Of a DNA stretch of 42,851 nucleotides, positions 1 through 10,208 are shown in pieces. Origin of the DNA: Beroe ovata (Eukaryota > Ctenophora > Nuda > Beroida > Beroidae); assembly GCA_946803715.1 (NCBI GenBank), contig CAMPET010000228.1:60855-103705 (forward strand). The letters are read 5' to 3'. Every line of letters starts with the position of its first letter. The stretch's first letter is position 1. The notes beneath the pieces were generated by a model that was not told where the DNA came from, searched no databases, and saw nothing but the letters and a program-made list of their open reading frames with translations. The translations under genes and the position numbers were made by a program.

Positions 1-721
1 CCCGTGTGTTCCCAATCCCTATCGGCGTGCCCCTTGACATAACAAGAATCATTCAAAACTATATAAACGCTATGTTCTCCATACCCAAGTTAATAAGTTA
101 TCAGCGATCTAGATCATAGAATAGAAACTCTTACTATCAGTGCTGGCCGCTGCGGTTCGAGAATATAAGGGTACAATATGCGGGTGTGAAGGGAACATGG
201 CACTCATTTCTGGGAGATGGCATGGATGGTTGCCAGTGGGTTTCTGCGACAGGAATATAAGGTAGGAAAAATGTTGAGATATCCTGACCTCTGTCAACTG
301 CAGCTATCCTGAGGAGGAATACGATGATAGAAAATGACGATATCATGACCACACATCATTCCAAGCGAGATTATTGATCATGTCATGAACCCACCTGAAC
401 ATCTCGCGTCAAGCAAAGTAGGGATCGGATGTGATATCTAACGTCGTATACCCGTACTGTGTACACTTCCATGACCTAGATTTGAGTGGAGGATAAGAGG
501 GGGACCTCGTCTGAGAAATGAAATCAACGAACAATCGAACAAATTCATTCACCCGATAAACTCAAGAGATAATCGAATAGTTGTATGATTCAGATAGATC
601 ACTGTTTTTGACAATATAATAATACCTTCCTTCGTTCAAATATGATACATATCGTCCGTCACATAGGTATTGTAAATCGTAACAAAAATATTTGAAAAAT
701 CAAAAATTTTCAATCAACAGT
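1..721. other. Region without a recognised gene, downstream of RPP30
   Basis: I see no protein I can support here. Two short overlapping minus-strand reading frames (about 60-70 codons) have no recognisable domain and look like chance. The stretch presumably holds the 3' untranslated region and downstream flank of the minus-strand RPP30 gene. Confidence 0.5.
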
Positions 722-1540
722 TCAAGTTTTAGCTTTTTTCCTTTTATCACTTTCTAAAGAATCGGAATCCTCTGATATGAGAAGCTGCTTGGGAAGACTT
801 ATTGACTCGCCACACGCGGATAACTCAACTTTTTGCATAATTCCATTGAAAGTTTGAGTTCGACTAAATCCCTTTAGGAATATTTGCTCTGCGTTAGTTG
901 ATAATGCCTGCTTCGCACATTTGAAATTCACCCCGAACAAAGAAACTAGGTTGATGACATCATAAGGACCTCGTATGAACATCGGGTGATCAGCTCCTGA
1001 TGAAATAACAAAGTTCCGACCCCTGGACACCCAATTCAAGTCCTTGGTGTTCGAAACAACGTGACGGCAGCAGGAATGGTTCCTAATGGCAACCGAGTAG
1101 GTGACTTCAAACACCAAACTGTTCAGCTTACAGGGATGGAGATGAGAGTGTTTAAATCTGAAGGGCATGGGGCTGCCGAAATCCAGAGACATTATCTGGA
1201 AAAAGTTGGGAAAACTTTTAATGGCCTGGCTAAGAAGGTCCTCCGAAGTCGGCCGTACAGCCACAATATCGTACTGGCTGAGGGCGGGGGATTTCAGTGC
1301 CCTGAGGTGAGTGGGGTCACTGCACACCAGAGTTACCCGCCGCAAAACACGCAAACCCCCAGGAGGTTCAGATAGGGGTTTCAGCGGGGGAAGGATAAGT
1401 TGGTGTTTCAATGAGGTCTTCATGTCGACGAGGGTGTTGAAAGCTATGGTCCTGTAGCCGAGATCAGAACAGATTTTGTAGTAGGGGGCTTCTTTGCCGG
1501 GTTCTGGGAGAGTGATATTGAGGTCGACAAACTGTTCCAT
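722..1540 (-). CDS. RPP30: Ribonuclease P/MRP protein subunit p30 (RPP30)
   Basis: A single-exon frame of 272 codons starts at an ATG at 1538-1540. The family's role is as a protein subunit of nuclear RNase P and RNase MRP, which trim the 5' leader of pre-tRNA and process pre-rRNA. The protein has the full RPP30 layout: an N-terminal FVDLNI strand, a LGYRTIAFN segment near residue 30, LRRVTLVCSDPTHL near 66-80, YDIVAVRPTSEDLL near 90-103, and the diagnostic NFVISSGADHPMFIRGPYDV near 176-196. This matches the RNase P p30 TIM-barrel family over its whole length, and 272 residues is close to the usual size of about 268. It ends in a basic KRKKAK tail, as in nuclear homologues. No intron is needed. 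The next gene (CCDC174) lies on the same strand, its stop only 124 bp upstream of this ATG, so the two may share transcription (inference). Confidence 0.93.
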   Translation of the reverse strand: MEQFVDLNITLPEPGKEAPYYKICSDLGYRTIAFNTLVDMKTSLKHQLILPPLKPLSEPPGGLRVLRRVTLVCSDPTHLRALKSPALSQYDIVAVRPTSEDLLSQAIKSFPNFFQIMSLDFGSPMPFRFKHSHLHPCKLNSLVFEVTYSVAIRNHSCCRHVVSNTKDLNWVSRGRNFVISSGADHPMFIRGPYDVINLVSLFGVNFKCAKQALSTNAEQIFLKGFSRTQTFNGIMQKVELSACGESISLPKQLLISEDSDSLESDKRKKAKT

Positions 1541-1664
1541 GGTCCTATAATGAGGAGAGTGGCATTCAGTACAGTTAAGTCATTACAAATTATGAACTGA
1601 AATTAATATCTATCTCGTACCCCAAACATTATCAATAGAGTTAGACGCCAAGAACAATAAATCA

Positions 1665-2756
1665 TCAAGTGTTCCTCCTTACAAAGGAGATAAAATTGAC
1701 AATCTCATCACTTTCCTCATCAATGTCGTCATCCATTGGCTGTTTATGATATGAAGCATCATAGTTCATCCTATGATGATCTTGATAAGATTCATTCTGA
1801 TAGTATGGAGCAAACTCTGTCTCTCTTTCGTTCCTCAGATCCTCTACTCGCTTCTCCCACAAGCTCTGCTCTCGCTGTAAAAAGTGCTCCTCTATGGACT
1901 TTCCTGGTCTTTTATCAGCTCGTGTCATAATATTGACAGGGTTCGGTCCAGGTCTGTTACCATCAATTTTCACTCCAGGGGTGGTTATTGGCTCATCGAC
2001 TTTCTCTGTTTCTTCTTCATTTTCCGGGACTTCCTCTTCACCCGGCAACTTCTCAAGAGCTTCCATGCCGAGTTGACTTCTCAGCCGATTCAATCTGTCC
2101 AACTTCTCCTGTCGTTTCTTCATCTTACTCGCCTGGAACAGCTCTCTTGAACGCTCGGTCGATTCTCTCATAGAGTTCAAGAAGTCCATCTGTTGCTGTC
2201 TTATACTAGCATCCTCAGAGAAGCTGTAAAAACCGACTCCCTTACTCCTTACTTCACCACGATCAACATTTGAGAAGTGAATTTCGTCAGGTCCTTCATC
2301 CCGAGATGAGAAATCATCACTTGATCTTGATGAAGGAGCAGTATAACTAGTCCTTCCCGTTTTTGGTGAATCATAACCAACAGTGTCCTCAGCGTGAGGC
2401 ATATCAACATTGTCAGTCCGTTTCTGGGAGAAATCAACCAAGATACTTTCAGAACACTCCTCTCCTGCCTGACTGACAAGTTTATCATAAATTGCACTTT
2501 TAGCTTCCAGTATGCTCCTCGACTTTTCCAAGTCTTGTTCTTCTTTTTCAGTCAACGCAAGTCTAGCATCTCTTTTCCTCTGCTTAGCACTCCTTTCAAG
2601 AGCTTTCTTTTCTCTTTCCTCTTTTCTGAAGTGGATAATGTCTTTCAACTTCTTGTTGCTGGTCTCAGCTTGGTTTGTGGTGTAGACATCATGTTTAGCT
2701 TTGATGTATTCATCTTTCAAGTTGAAGAGGGTGGTTGCTTTCTTGTTAGCACTCAT
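1665..2756 (-). CDS. CCDC174: Coiled-coil domain-containing protein 174 homologue
   Basis: A single-exon frame of 363 codons with an ATG at 2754-2756. The N-terminus (residues 8-20, TLFNLKDEYIKAK) matches the start of CCDC174, where a short LxxLKxE segment precedes a charged coiled coil (about 30-95) and a LVDFSQK motif near residue 107. The middle holds GVGFYSFSEDASIRQQQMDF near 173-193, the most conserved block of the family, followed by a basic coiled coil (195-230). The C-terminus has the LWEKRVEDLRNERETEFAP block (about 300-320) and a final short helix. The human protein is nuclear and reported to associate with exon-junction-complex factors. The function here is by homology only. The homologue is shorter than the human one (about 467 aa), mainly in the acidic middle. 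There are no introns. Confidence 0.85.
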   Translation of the reverse strand: MSANKKATTLFNLKDEYIKAKHDVYTTNQAETSNKKLKDIIHFRKEEREKKALERSAKQRKRDARLALTEKEEQDLEKSRSILEAKSAIYDKLVSQAGEECSESILVDFSQKRTDNVDMPHAEDTVGYDSPKTGRTSYTAPSSRSSDDFSSRDEGPDEIHFSNVDRGEVRSKGVGFYSFSEDASIRQQQMDFLNSMRESTERSRELFQASKMKKRQEKLDRLNRLRSQLGMEALEKLPGEEEVPENEEETEKVDEPITTPGVKIDGNRPGPNPVNIMTRADKRPGKSIEEHFLQREQSLWEKRVEDLRNERETEFAPYYQNESYQDHHRMNYDASYHKQPMDDDIDEESDEIVNFISFVRRNT

Positions 2757-3159
2757 ATTGAGATAAGTACACTCACTGCATCAACTTCACATAATTTAGT
2801 GCCTCTATAATGAGCTCTTATAGTGGTGAAGTTCACTCATCAACAATAGGCTTGATCTCGATCATTTTTGAGAATTCATAGCTCATGTTACCTGTTAATA
2901 AGAAGGGGACATGTTAGCTGACGATTTAGCTGTATCATGGTATGATTCTGAAACCATTACCGATATCGGTGATCAATAAGAAAAAGGGAAATCGAAGCAA
3001 ACTCTCACCAATAGCAAATACAACTCGGACAAAACAGGTGATTGGCGAACACAATAAATCAATTAATCGGATCAAACATTGTGTCTACGAATGCCATATT
3101 ATTTACATTGTACAATGTATCTCAAGAATTTATTCTAAAATGACCACTTATCTCAATGC
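2757..3159. other. Intergenic gap CCDC174 / NOC3L
   Basis: A 403-bp AT-rich spacer between two minus-strand genes. It should hold the CCDC174 5' flank and the NOC3L 3' untranslated region. I see no additional coding sequence or RNA gene. Confidence 0.5.
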
Positions 3160-6100
3160 CTACCTCTTAGCCGTGCTCTTGATGTCACTGAAAAACTCGA
3201 GTTTATGAACCCCATTCGACACCGCTTCTCCAGATTTCAGGCTTTCAGGAAGTGCTATCTTGCGATTGTTCATTTTCTTGCAAGTCCCTGGAAAACTGTC
3301 CTCCAAAATGACAAGCTCTGACATCTCCTTGAACTTATCATTGACAAAGTGGTCTATTTCAGATCTCTTAGCCGAATTCGGGTCATACGAAGCTAGATGG
3401 AGAGCAGTGTTTTTGAGGGGTTTATGATAACAGAGATTGGCAAGACTAGTCAACTCCCAGAGAACAGCTCCCTCAGCATGGGCAAGGGCTGGCTCCCGCG
3501 CGTCTGGGCTAAAGGGTGTTCCAAACTCCTCGTCACACTTCAACATGTTGGCTATCTTGGGGGAATTCCGTATCATTTTGCGAGCTTCACACAGCAGGAA
3601 GTGGGATTGGAGAGGGTTGAGGGAGGTGGCTACAGTACAGAGCCGCTTTACCACAGCCATCTGACAAGAGAGTGGTACAGCCCGCTTCGCGGCGTTGTTC
3701 AGTGTTTGAGAGACGAGGTGGAAGATGGCTGAGTCGGTCTGTGGGGTCAGGAGGAGGAGAGAATCGTAGAGCAGGGTGTAGAACTCTCCAATGTCAACGT
3801 CTAGGACCGATCCCTGGCCTGATATGTGGGGTCATATGGCGACATTGGAAATAAAAGATCATGCGTACGAGTCAAATTCCACAAGATTCACAATGGAATG
3901 ATAAAAAGCGATTTGGAATTAACAAAACCCTTGGAGTTGAATGAAGGATCAAATTTTCCCTCTCAAATCGTGTCGAAGACATGCTCAATACCAATACGCA
4001 CTCACCAGAAAGGATAGTGAAGATTGTGGACACACAGTTGAGAGAGTCAGCCAATCCCAGATCTTCCTCTTTGATGATCCTCTTCAAACACTCGAACAGA
4101 TCGGTGAAGAAGTCAACGTTGATGAGATGGGCGAACTTGGACAAACCTTTGAGACGAAAAAGTTTCCATGCAACAATTGAACTTGAGCACATGAAGCTTT
4201 AGCATCGAAGACTGTAGGGAACATAAATGAAGTTGTTTTAAGAGTGGATCATTAACTCACCTTTCAATGCCAATGGCAGGAGTGGAGTATCATGCATATT
4301 CTTGAGTATCCGGAAATAGGTGACAAACATGTGATCCAGAGATTCGGACTGCTGGCGAGATAACTTCTTCTTGCTTTCCACCGCCTCAGCCTCAAGGAGT
4401 TCCTTGCGAACCTTCGCCTGAGGGACGAGCAAAACGAGATCAATATCTGTGTTAGGACCCACAGTTATACTTATTCGATGTTAGGACCCACAGTTATACT
4501 TATTCGATGGCGACTCCTTGAAGAATGACTATAGTTACATTGTGTTGAAATTCAAGCGAGGCAACATAGAAAAACCTGTTCCTTCCTGTGTTTTCTCTGT
4601 TTCTTACTGAGAGTCGATGTGTCCGGTAGGACTTCCTCCTTTTCCCGGGTAACTTCCCTCAGCTCTACCAACCGGACATGGTGAAGACACTCCAGGAGCC
4701 TCACTGGGCAGAGAGGGGGGGTGAGTTGTGACATTGAGGGGAGGGGTTGAATCTGAAATCTTCACGAGATTTCTGTTGGATATATTATGTATTCATTCAA
4801 TGATAATCGAAATAAGAAGCAGTTACCGTTGACATTAGCACCCTTTTTCTTGATGAGAGCAGCGATAGCCCGTACTACCTCTACTGTACATTCTCCCTGC
4901 TTATCCTTGCCCAGTATCTGAGATAAACCGGGTTAAAGTTTCTCAGTTAATATTTCTAGAGAGGGTCGAATAGTAGAAGGTAGAATAGCAGCGATTACAG
5001 CCGTAGGACACATCTCGATGAGAATAATTGCCATGGAATCCAAGCACCAGAGACCACTCCCTTCCCCTTATTATAACCAACCTCAATGATAGATGGGACA
5101 ACTATGTCTGCGAGCTGACCACCAAGTGCTTTGCTGGCAGCATAGGGCATGACAGCTGACACCAGTTGTGACCTGGGACATGTAATTGAAATATCCAATC
5201 CTCTAATATATAATCCCGATACTTCATCTAATTAGGTCTTAATTAGTCTGTTGACCTAGTTGGGAAGCTAATTACCTGAGATTGAAGTTGTAGTTGTGAG
5301 ACAGTAGCTCACACATACTCCTTAACGAAACCACACCCAACTGTCTACGCTGTGCTGTGTGCGCCGTTTCCTTGACAACCGCCCCTTTCTTTGTCTCGAA
5401 AGCCGCGCGCACGTGCTCAGATAGACAGTCGAGAAACACTCGGTAATTTCGTAGGAGTTCCGTTTCATAGGTGTGCTGAACTTTAACCTGAGGTGAGGGA
5501 AGGCGGGGCCGTGAAATGCCAGCCCTTAGAGCAAGTTATAGTTACAGTCCCCTATTCATCCACAGCGAAAATAAGAGAAAACCAAATAAGGAAATATTCC
5601 TTGAGAAAGTAGGAAATGGTGTCACAGTCGCGTCTCTCCCTCCCTCATCCATACACTCACATCTTTACTAAGGGAATCCAGATCTTTCGCCGGTTTAACG
5701 GTGTACGCTGGTAGAATATCGTTGTACACAGCAGCCAGGGATACGATCGCTAACTTCCGTATTGTGTGACCTGGAAAATAAAGAGGAATGGAATGAAGCT
5801 ACTTTCGGATAAAATAGCCTAGCCTGGCGAACACGGAGGAGATCCTTGCTGTACGGCATGTTGAACGAGGAATGGAAACCGTGGGGTTCTGTACAGACCA
5901 CTCAGTCACAAAAGTTGACAGCATATAATCACACATTGAATGAATACTGTTTTCCGATTTCTCGATCTCTCTCCCTCTCGAAGCTGAAAATATGCGAATT
6001 CCGTTTTTACGTACCTGCTTTCCTCTCCTCAGCGGAGCAATAATGCCGGAGTTTCTTCATGGCAGCGATGTTGTTATACGGGTCCTCAGTAATGGAACAG

Positions 6101-7064
6101 CATAACTTGGCGATATCCTGGGCAAATCATGATGAGGGTGGATGGGAGGGAGGAAAAAAACAAATCATAGGATATGCACGAGAAATTCTTATCAGATTGA
6201 GTGTCAATGGAGTTTATTTCCTGGTATTAGTAATGTTAATAAGGAAATGCCGAAAAGAGGTTCACATAAGTTGATCAAGCATCTTCTGACAGTGAAATAA
6301 AAAGAGGGATTTCCCACCTGTTTGGCAGTGAGAATGTATCTTTGTCGGAGAGCATAGAGCTCAGCTATGGAGGTTGGGTTACTCTCATCTTCTCTCTCTT
6401 CATCCTTCGTCTCTTCTTCGGGTTCAGGCTTATCAGTCTTAACCTGAGATCAGGTAGAGGTCATTTCTATAGAAAATGGAAGAAAAGGGGTTAGACTGGA
6501 ATCCGAATAGCTGGCTTAACTCATCATGTTTGACTGAGTTCACATCCCCTCAGTTCCTATAAGAACAGTAAAAAACCCTCTCCACATTTCTCCACTTTCT
6601 ACCTTGTCAATGACTCGTGCTCGCTGCTTTATTCCCTGTTCAGTCTTGATTGGGAGCATGTGGTGAATCTCCTGAGTCGGGTTCAACTTCTCCTCCCTGT
6701 ACTTCCGTTCAGCGTATTCATCCTCTGTAGTTTTCTTCTGCCTGCCGGTGTTATTTGAAGTGGTGTCAAGAGATACGAAGTGGTGTCAAGGGGACAGAGT
6801 AGTGTCAATGTTATACAGAGTGGTGTCAAGGTGAAACAGAGTGGTGCCAAGGTGAAACTAAGTGGTGTTGATGTGATAGAATGCAACAAAGATGCTTCAA
6901 AGTGTGTCGAAGGCAATGAAGTGGTGTAAATTTGGAGCTCACTTCTTGGAGGGTCTCGCCTCATCATCATCATCCTCTAGGTGATGCAAGAGGAAACTGG
7001 AACCTGTGTTGATGGAGATGCATTCCAAATCACCATCGTCATTGTCATCAGAAAAATCATCCAT
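3160..7064 (-). CDS. NOC3L: Nucleolar complex protein 3 homologue (NOC3L), 12 exons
   Basis: NOC3 works with NOC2 in maturation and export of pre-60S ribosomal subunits, and in yeast also in replication licensing. Coding exons in transcript order are 7064-6943, 6741-6603, 6443-6318, 6117-6015, 5770-5661, 5487-5276, 5172-5082, 4917-4827, 4703-4576, 4417-4261, 4146-4006 and 3818-3160. They total 2079 nt (692 aa) with matching phases and GT-AG ends. Recognisable blocks in order are an acidic N-terminus, LPIKTEQGI, the RKLAIVSLAAVYNDILPAY block, the CBF/Mak21-type region GLSKFAHLINVDFFTDLF joined to LNCVSTIFTILSGQGS, and VVKRLCTVATSLNPLQSHF near the C-terminus. Human NOC3L is about 800 aa. The missing roughly 90 residues are the basic N-terminal tail, so either this start (ATG at 7062-7064) is internal and an upstream exon was missed, or the protein is truly shorter. 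Introns are 100-250 bp. Confidence 0.9.
4451..4508. repeat. Exact 29-bp tandem duplication in a NOC3L intron
   Basis: Two adjacent identical 29-bp units, each starting GTTAGGACCCACAG, lie at 4451-4479 and 4480-4508, inside the NOC3L intron 4418-4575. Identity is perfect, so the duplication is recent or an assembly stutter. Confidence 0.9.
5819..5905 (+). repeat. Dispersed repeat, copy A (in NOC3L intron 5771-6014)
   Basis: About 80 bp starting AGCCTGGCGAACACGG is repeated with roughly 85% identity (by eye) in reverse orientation at 35226-35312 in a NEK11 intron. A shorter related piece lies at 13055-13100. The complementary strand carries GGTTTCGATTCC, or GGTTCGATTCC in the 13-kb copy, which resembles a tRNA-type B box. 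A short SINE is possible but unproven. Confidence 0.7.
6748..6932 (+). repeat. GTGGTGTCAA-type interspersed minisatellite, NOC3L intron
   Basis: About eight imperfect copies of GTGGTGTCAA, spaced 15-30 bp apart, fill the NOC3L intron 6742-6942. The same motif in the same orientation recurs in introns of HDAC (20.4-21.4 kb), HAUS7 (31.5-31.7 kb) and NEK11 (38.5 kb). Confidence 0.85.
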
Positions 7065-7485
7065 CTTAAAGTAGAATATGATGAGATTAAAGGCTTTGAA
7101 TGTACATGCTTTTACCACACCTTTCTAGTTTTCACTAGAAAGGACGAATGGGGTACGATTTGCGAATGTATTGATTGTCATGTGGATAGGTTTCAGTTCA
7201 TACGATAGCGTATCTAAAAATACAATATATTGCTTGCTCAACCGTAACAAAATAATTCCTTACTAAATATTACTTAAAACATTCGAAGATATGAACATGC
7301 ATCGAAAACATGCGTTTCTGAAAGTCTGAAATAAATACGTCAATAACATGCAAAGCAAAAAACAAAACATCAATAAATAAACCTCGAATTCCAATCAAAG
7401 AACGCGCACGATTGCGTGGTTGAATGATAAAATTGTGATAAAATTCTCGTCAACTGAATAATTAAATCTATGAGCCGAATTAAGG
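7065..7485. other. Intergenic gap NOC3L / CHID1
   Basis: A 421-bp AT-rich spacer between minus-strand genes. A missing basic first exon of NOC3L could be here, but I could not identify one. Otherwise nothing is recognised. Confidence 0.45.
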
Positions 7486-9860
7486 TTACAACAAATCATA
7501 GAAGTAGTCAAGGCCCTGTCCGATTTCCCAAATGGCAAGACCTATCTTGAATCTCTCAGCAGCTTCAACTCTTTTTTCTAAGAACTGAAAAGGAGATAAT
7601 CCTTAACCAAAACAATGTGGTCAATCAAATGGATCGCAAAAAAACAAAGTCGTCAAAATTCTCAATTCCAATTTCTACCCCATATTCGACTTACCCTGAG
7701 CGAGGGATAGAATGCTTTGTGAACACCATTCGTGTCTCTGTACTCGAAACTGTGTTCCGATGCCTTGAGGTGCCATGTGAACTGGTCTGGTTTGAACGAC
7801 TTCACCACGTCGATGTATCTACTTCCGACAATGGCTGAATCAGGGTAATTTGGATCATACAATAAAAAATCGAGTGCTCCTAGTGGTTGAGCCCGATCAT
7901 TTATCAATCAACGTACAGATCGAAAGAGTCAGTGAGAAATAAGAAACTGAGCAGAAACAGGAAACCAAACTGTGCAAATTCTAGGGAATCCATAAACTCA
8001 CGTTCCACGTGACCGTCACCCCTGAAGTCGACACCATAGAAGTTGACACCGTACAGGAGTTTGTGCCGGTAGGTGTCATTATCATCGTGCTCCATGAGCA
8101 ACAGCACGTTCCGTAGCCCCCAATCCATGGGACCCACGGGCCCTGGGGTATATGTGTGAGTGTGTGTGTGACGTGTGTGTGTGTGTCCGTGTGTGTGTGT
8201 NTGTGCGTGTGTTAAAGCGAATGTCGGTGTCTATCTATGTATCGGGATATAATTGCCGAGGTGGGCCGAGAAAAACAAGAAAAGGGGATCAGAAATGATA
8301 TTCAATTTGTTAATCGGGGCGAAGCTTTATAATTCACTGCCACGAATCTTGGTTGAGCTACTTCAACTAACCACCAAAAAGGCAGCGAATCGAACTAGCT
8401 CGGAACCATCTCAAATTCCACAATTACCCGCTTTTCCCGTTGCTTGGTGGTGATCGTACGTCATCATGATGAATCTCTCTACGAACGGGTGGAGGATCTG
8501 GAAGTCGAACTTGTCGAATATCTCTGGGAACGGTTTGACACCCGGAGGGATGACAAGGTGGGTTGACATCCCTCTCTCTGACATCCCTTCACTGATACTT
8601 CGGATAAGTTTGTGTAGTAAACCCTTCTCCTGATATAGAACTAAGTATATAATTTGTCTGATATATCAACGAGAAGATAACTCACCTGATCGACGGTAGA
8701 TCGCGACTATAAACTCTATCGGACAAAGCACATGACCACTGGCACGTGACCACTCACCCTGCCGCCGAACTGTCGCCACAGCTCCAACACCACACCGTCG
8801 AACTTCTCTCCCGAGTAGAAATCAACTACTATCTGCACCACGTGTAACAGTTCACTCTCGGACGAAGTCACCTGACAGACAGAGGTTATGTCATGGCACA
8901 AATCCTCCGATCAAGTTTGTTGTACTCTAGTACGAGACATTAGTACGAGACATAGGCAATCGTCTCATCGGGTCTGATATCTGATACAACCTCAACATTA
9001 TATCAGATTCCAAGGTCCAAACACTGATTACACTGTATACAGGAAATGAATGTTTACGAAATGATTCAGCATTGCCCGAGTACCTGCTTGAGATGACCGA
9101 GTGACCACCTCTCCAATATGAGCCTGGGTACGATCTTAATCCCCGTTCCATTATTCCTCACATCACGTATCCATCCAGCGTCTATATCGTGCCCTCCCTC
9201 TATCTTAAACGTGCCCTTGCTAGTTGGTACAAGTTGTAACCACACTGAAATAACATGTGTATTGTGTAACAAAAACTGGGATTCAAAATTCTGTTGATCA
9301 ATTTTAGATTGATGAAGGAGCACGGATCAACACGCAGGTTTTGGTTCAGTTATAGTATACCTGGTGAAATGTAGTTGAACTTTGCTCCGAACGTCTTGGC
9401 AACATCGTAACCGTGGTTGTTCCAAGGGGTAACAAAACCTGTGTGTAGCAAAGACACGGATAAGTCTGGAGTTTCACATTTCAATGGTTGTAAATGATTC
9501 ATGAGTTTGTTACATTGGTAATTGGAAAAGACCACACACCGAAAAGTTCCTGTTTGAAGGACTTCTTATCGACCAAGTTAACACTGTATCTATCGTGCTG
9601 CTTTGCTATCTCGCTCCAGTGCGGCTCTGACGTCACCAGACCACGGTCTATCACCGATCTGAGCTCAACTTTCTGATCCTGGAGATCGAGGAGCAAGTGA
9701 AAATACTATTTTATCTGGCTAAAAATGTTCGTGGTTTGGGATGATATGTGATTAAAATGCTCACCGCCTTCTTCTTGTTCCTCTTTTCGCTCTTGCTAGG
9801 TGGTTCCAATGTAGCCAAAGTGCAACTAATCCATGTTATCGCTACTAACACCAACTTCAT
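7486..9860 (-). CDS. CHID1: Chitinase domain-containing protein 1 (CHID1 / SI-CLP), 9 exons
   Basis: A secreted or lysosomal GH18-fold lectin-like protein; the mammalian protein binds saccharides and stabilin-1. Coding exons in transcript order are 9860-9765, 9678-9540, 9438-9361, 9244-9084, 8871-8758, 8629-8428, 8142-8002, 7879-7695 and 7584-7486. They total 1215 nt (404 aa) with consistent phases; human CHID1 is 393 aa. The first exon encodes a hydrophobic signal peptide (residues 1-16), then a basic linker. Landmarks are [95 protein letters not shown] and the terminal [15 protein letters not shown]. The canonical GH18 DxxDxDxE acid is absent at FDGVVLELW, as in other CHID1 proteins, so chitinase activity is unlikely. 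One intron carries a (GT)n tract with an N at 8201. Confidence 0.94.
8150..8213. repeat. (GT)n microsatellite with an N, CHID1 intron
   Basis: A nearly pure GT run with an unresolved base at 8201, in the intron 8143-8427. It is a simple repeat where the assembly was joined or the base call failed. Confidence 0.95.
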
Positions 9861-10208
9861 GCTATGAAGAAAAGAGTTGGGTTCTAATTCGGATAATACA
9901 ATAAATCTCGTCACTCATTATCATGACAAAATGGATTGAAAAACATAAGTCTTAACAGTGCTTTAAGAATGAAACTATTTTGAGTAAAAGTCTGAGGTAC
10001 TTATTTAAAAACGAAATTTGAGGATGAACTGACACCACTATCAATGATAGAAGCAAGCTCCAAACCAGGACACGACTAAGATTTACGTAATCAAGGGGTT
10101 AAAATGATAAATTCCACTCATTTTTCATGTCATTGGACTTGAATCAAATAAAAGAAATAAATTATTATAAAAACTCGTGGCATTCACCAGGGATTCCTCT
10201 TACCACCA
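9861..10208. other. Intergenic gap CHID1 / nucleophosmin
   Basis: A 348-bp AT-rich spacer between two minus-strand genes. No additional gene is seen. Confidence 0.45.

Noticed and set aside
4451-4508. Possible CRISPR-like repeat
   Set aside because: Only two directly adjacent identical units with no spacer; a simple tandem duplication in a eukaryotic intron.
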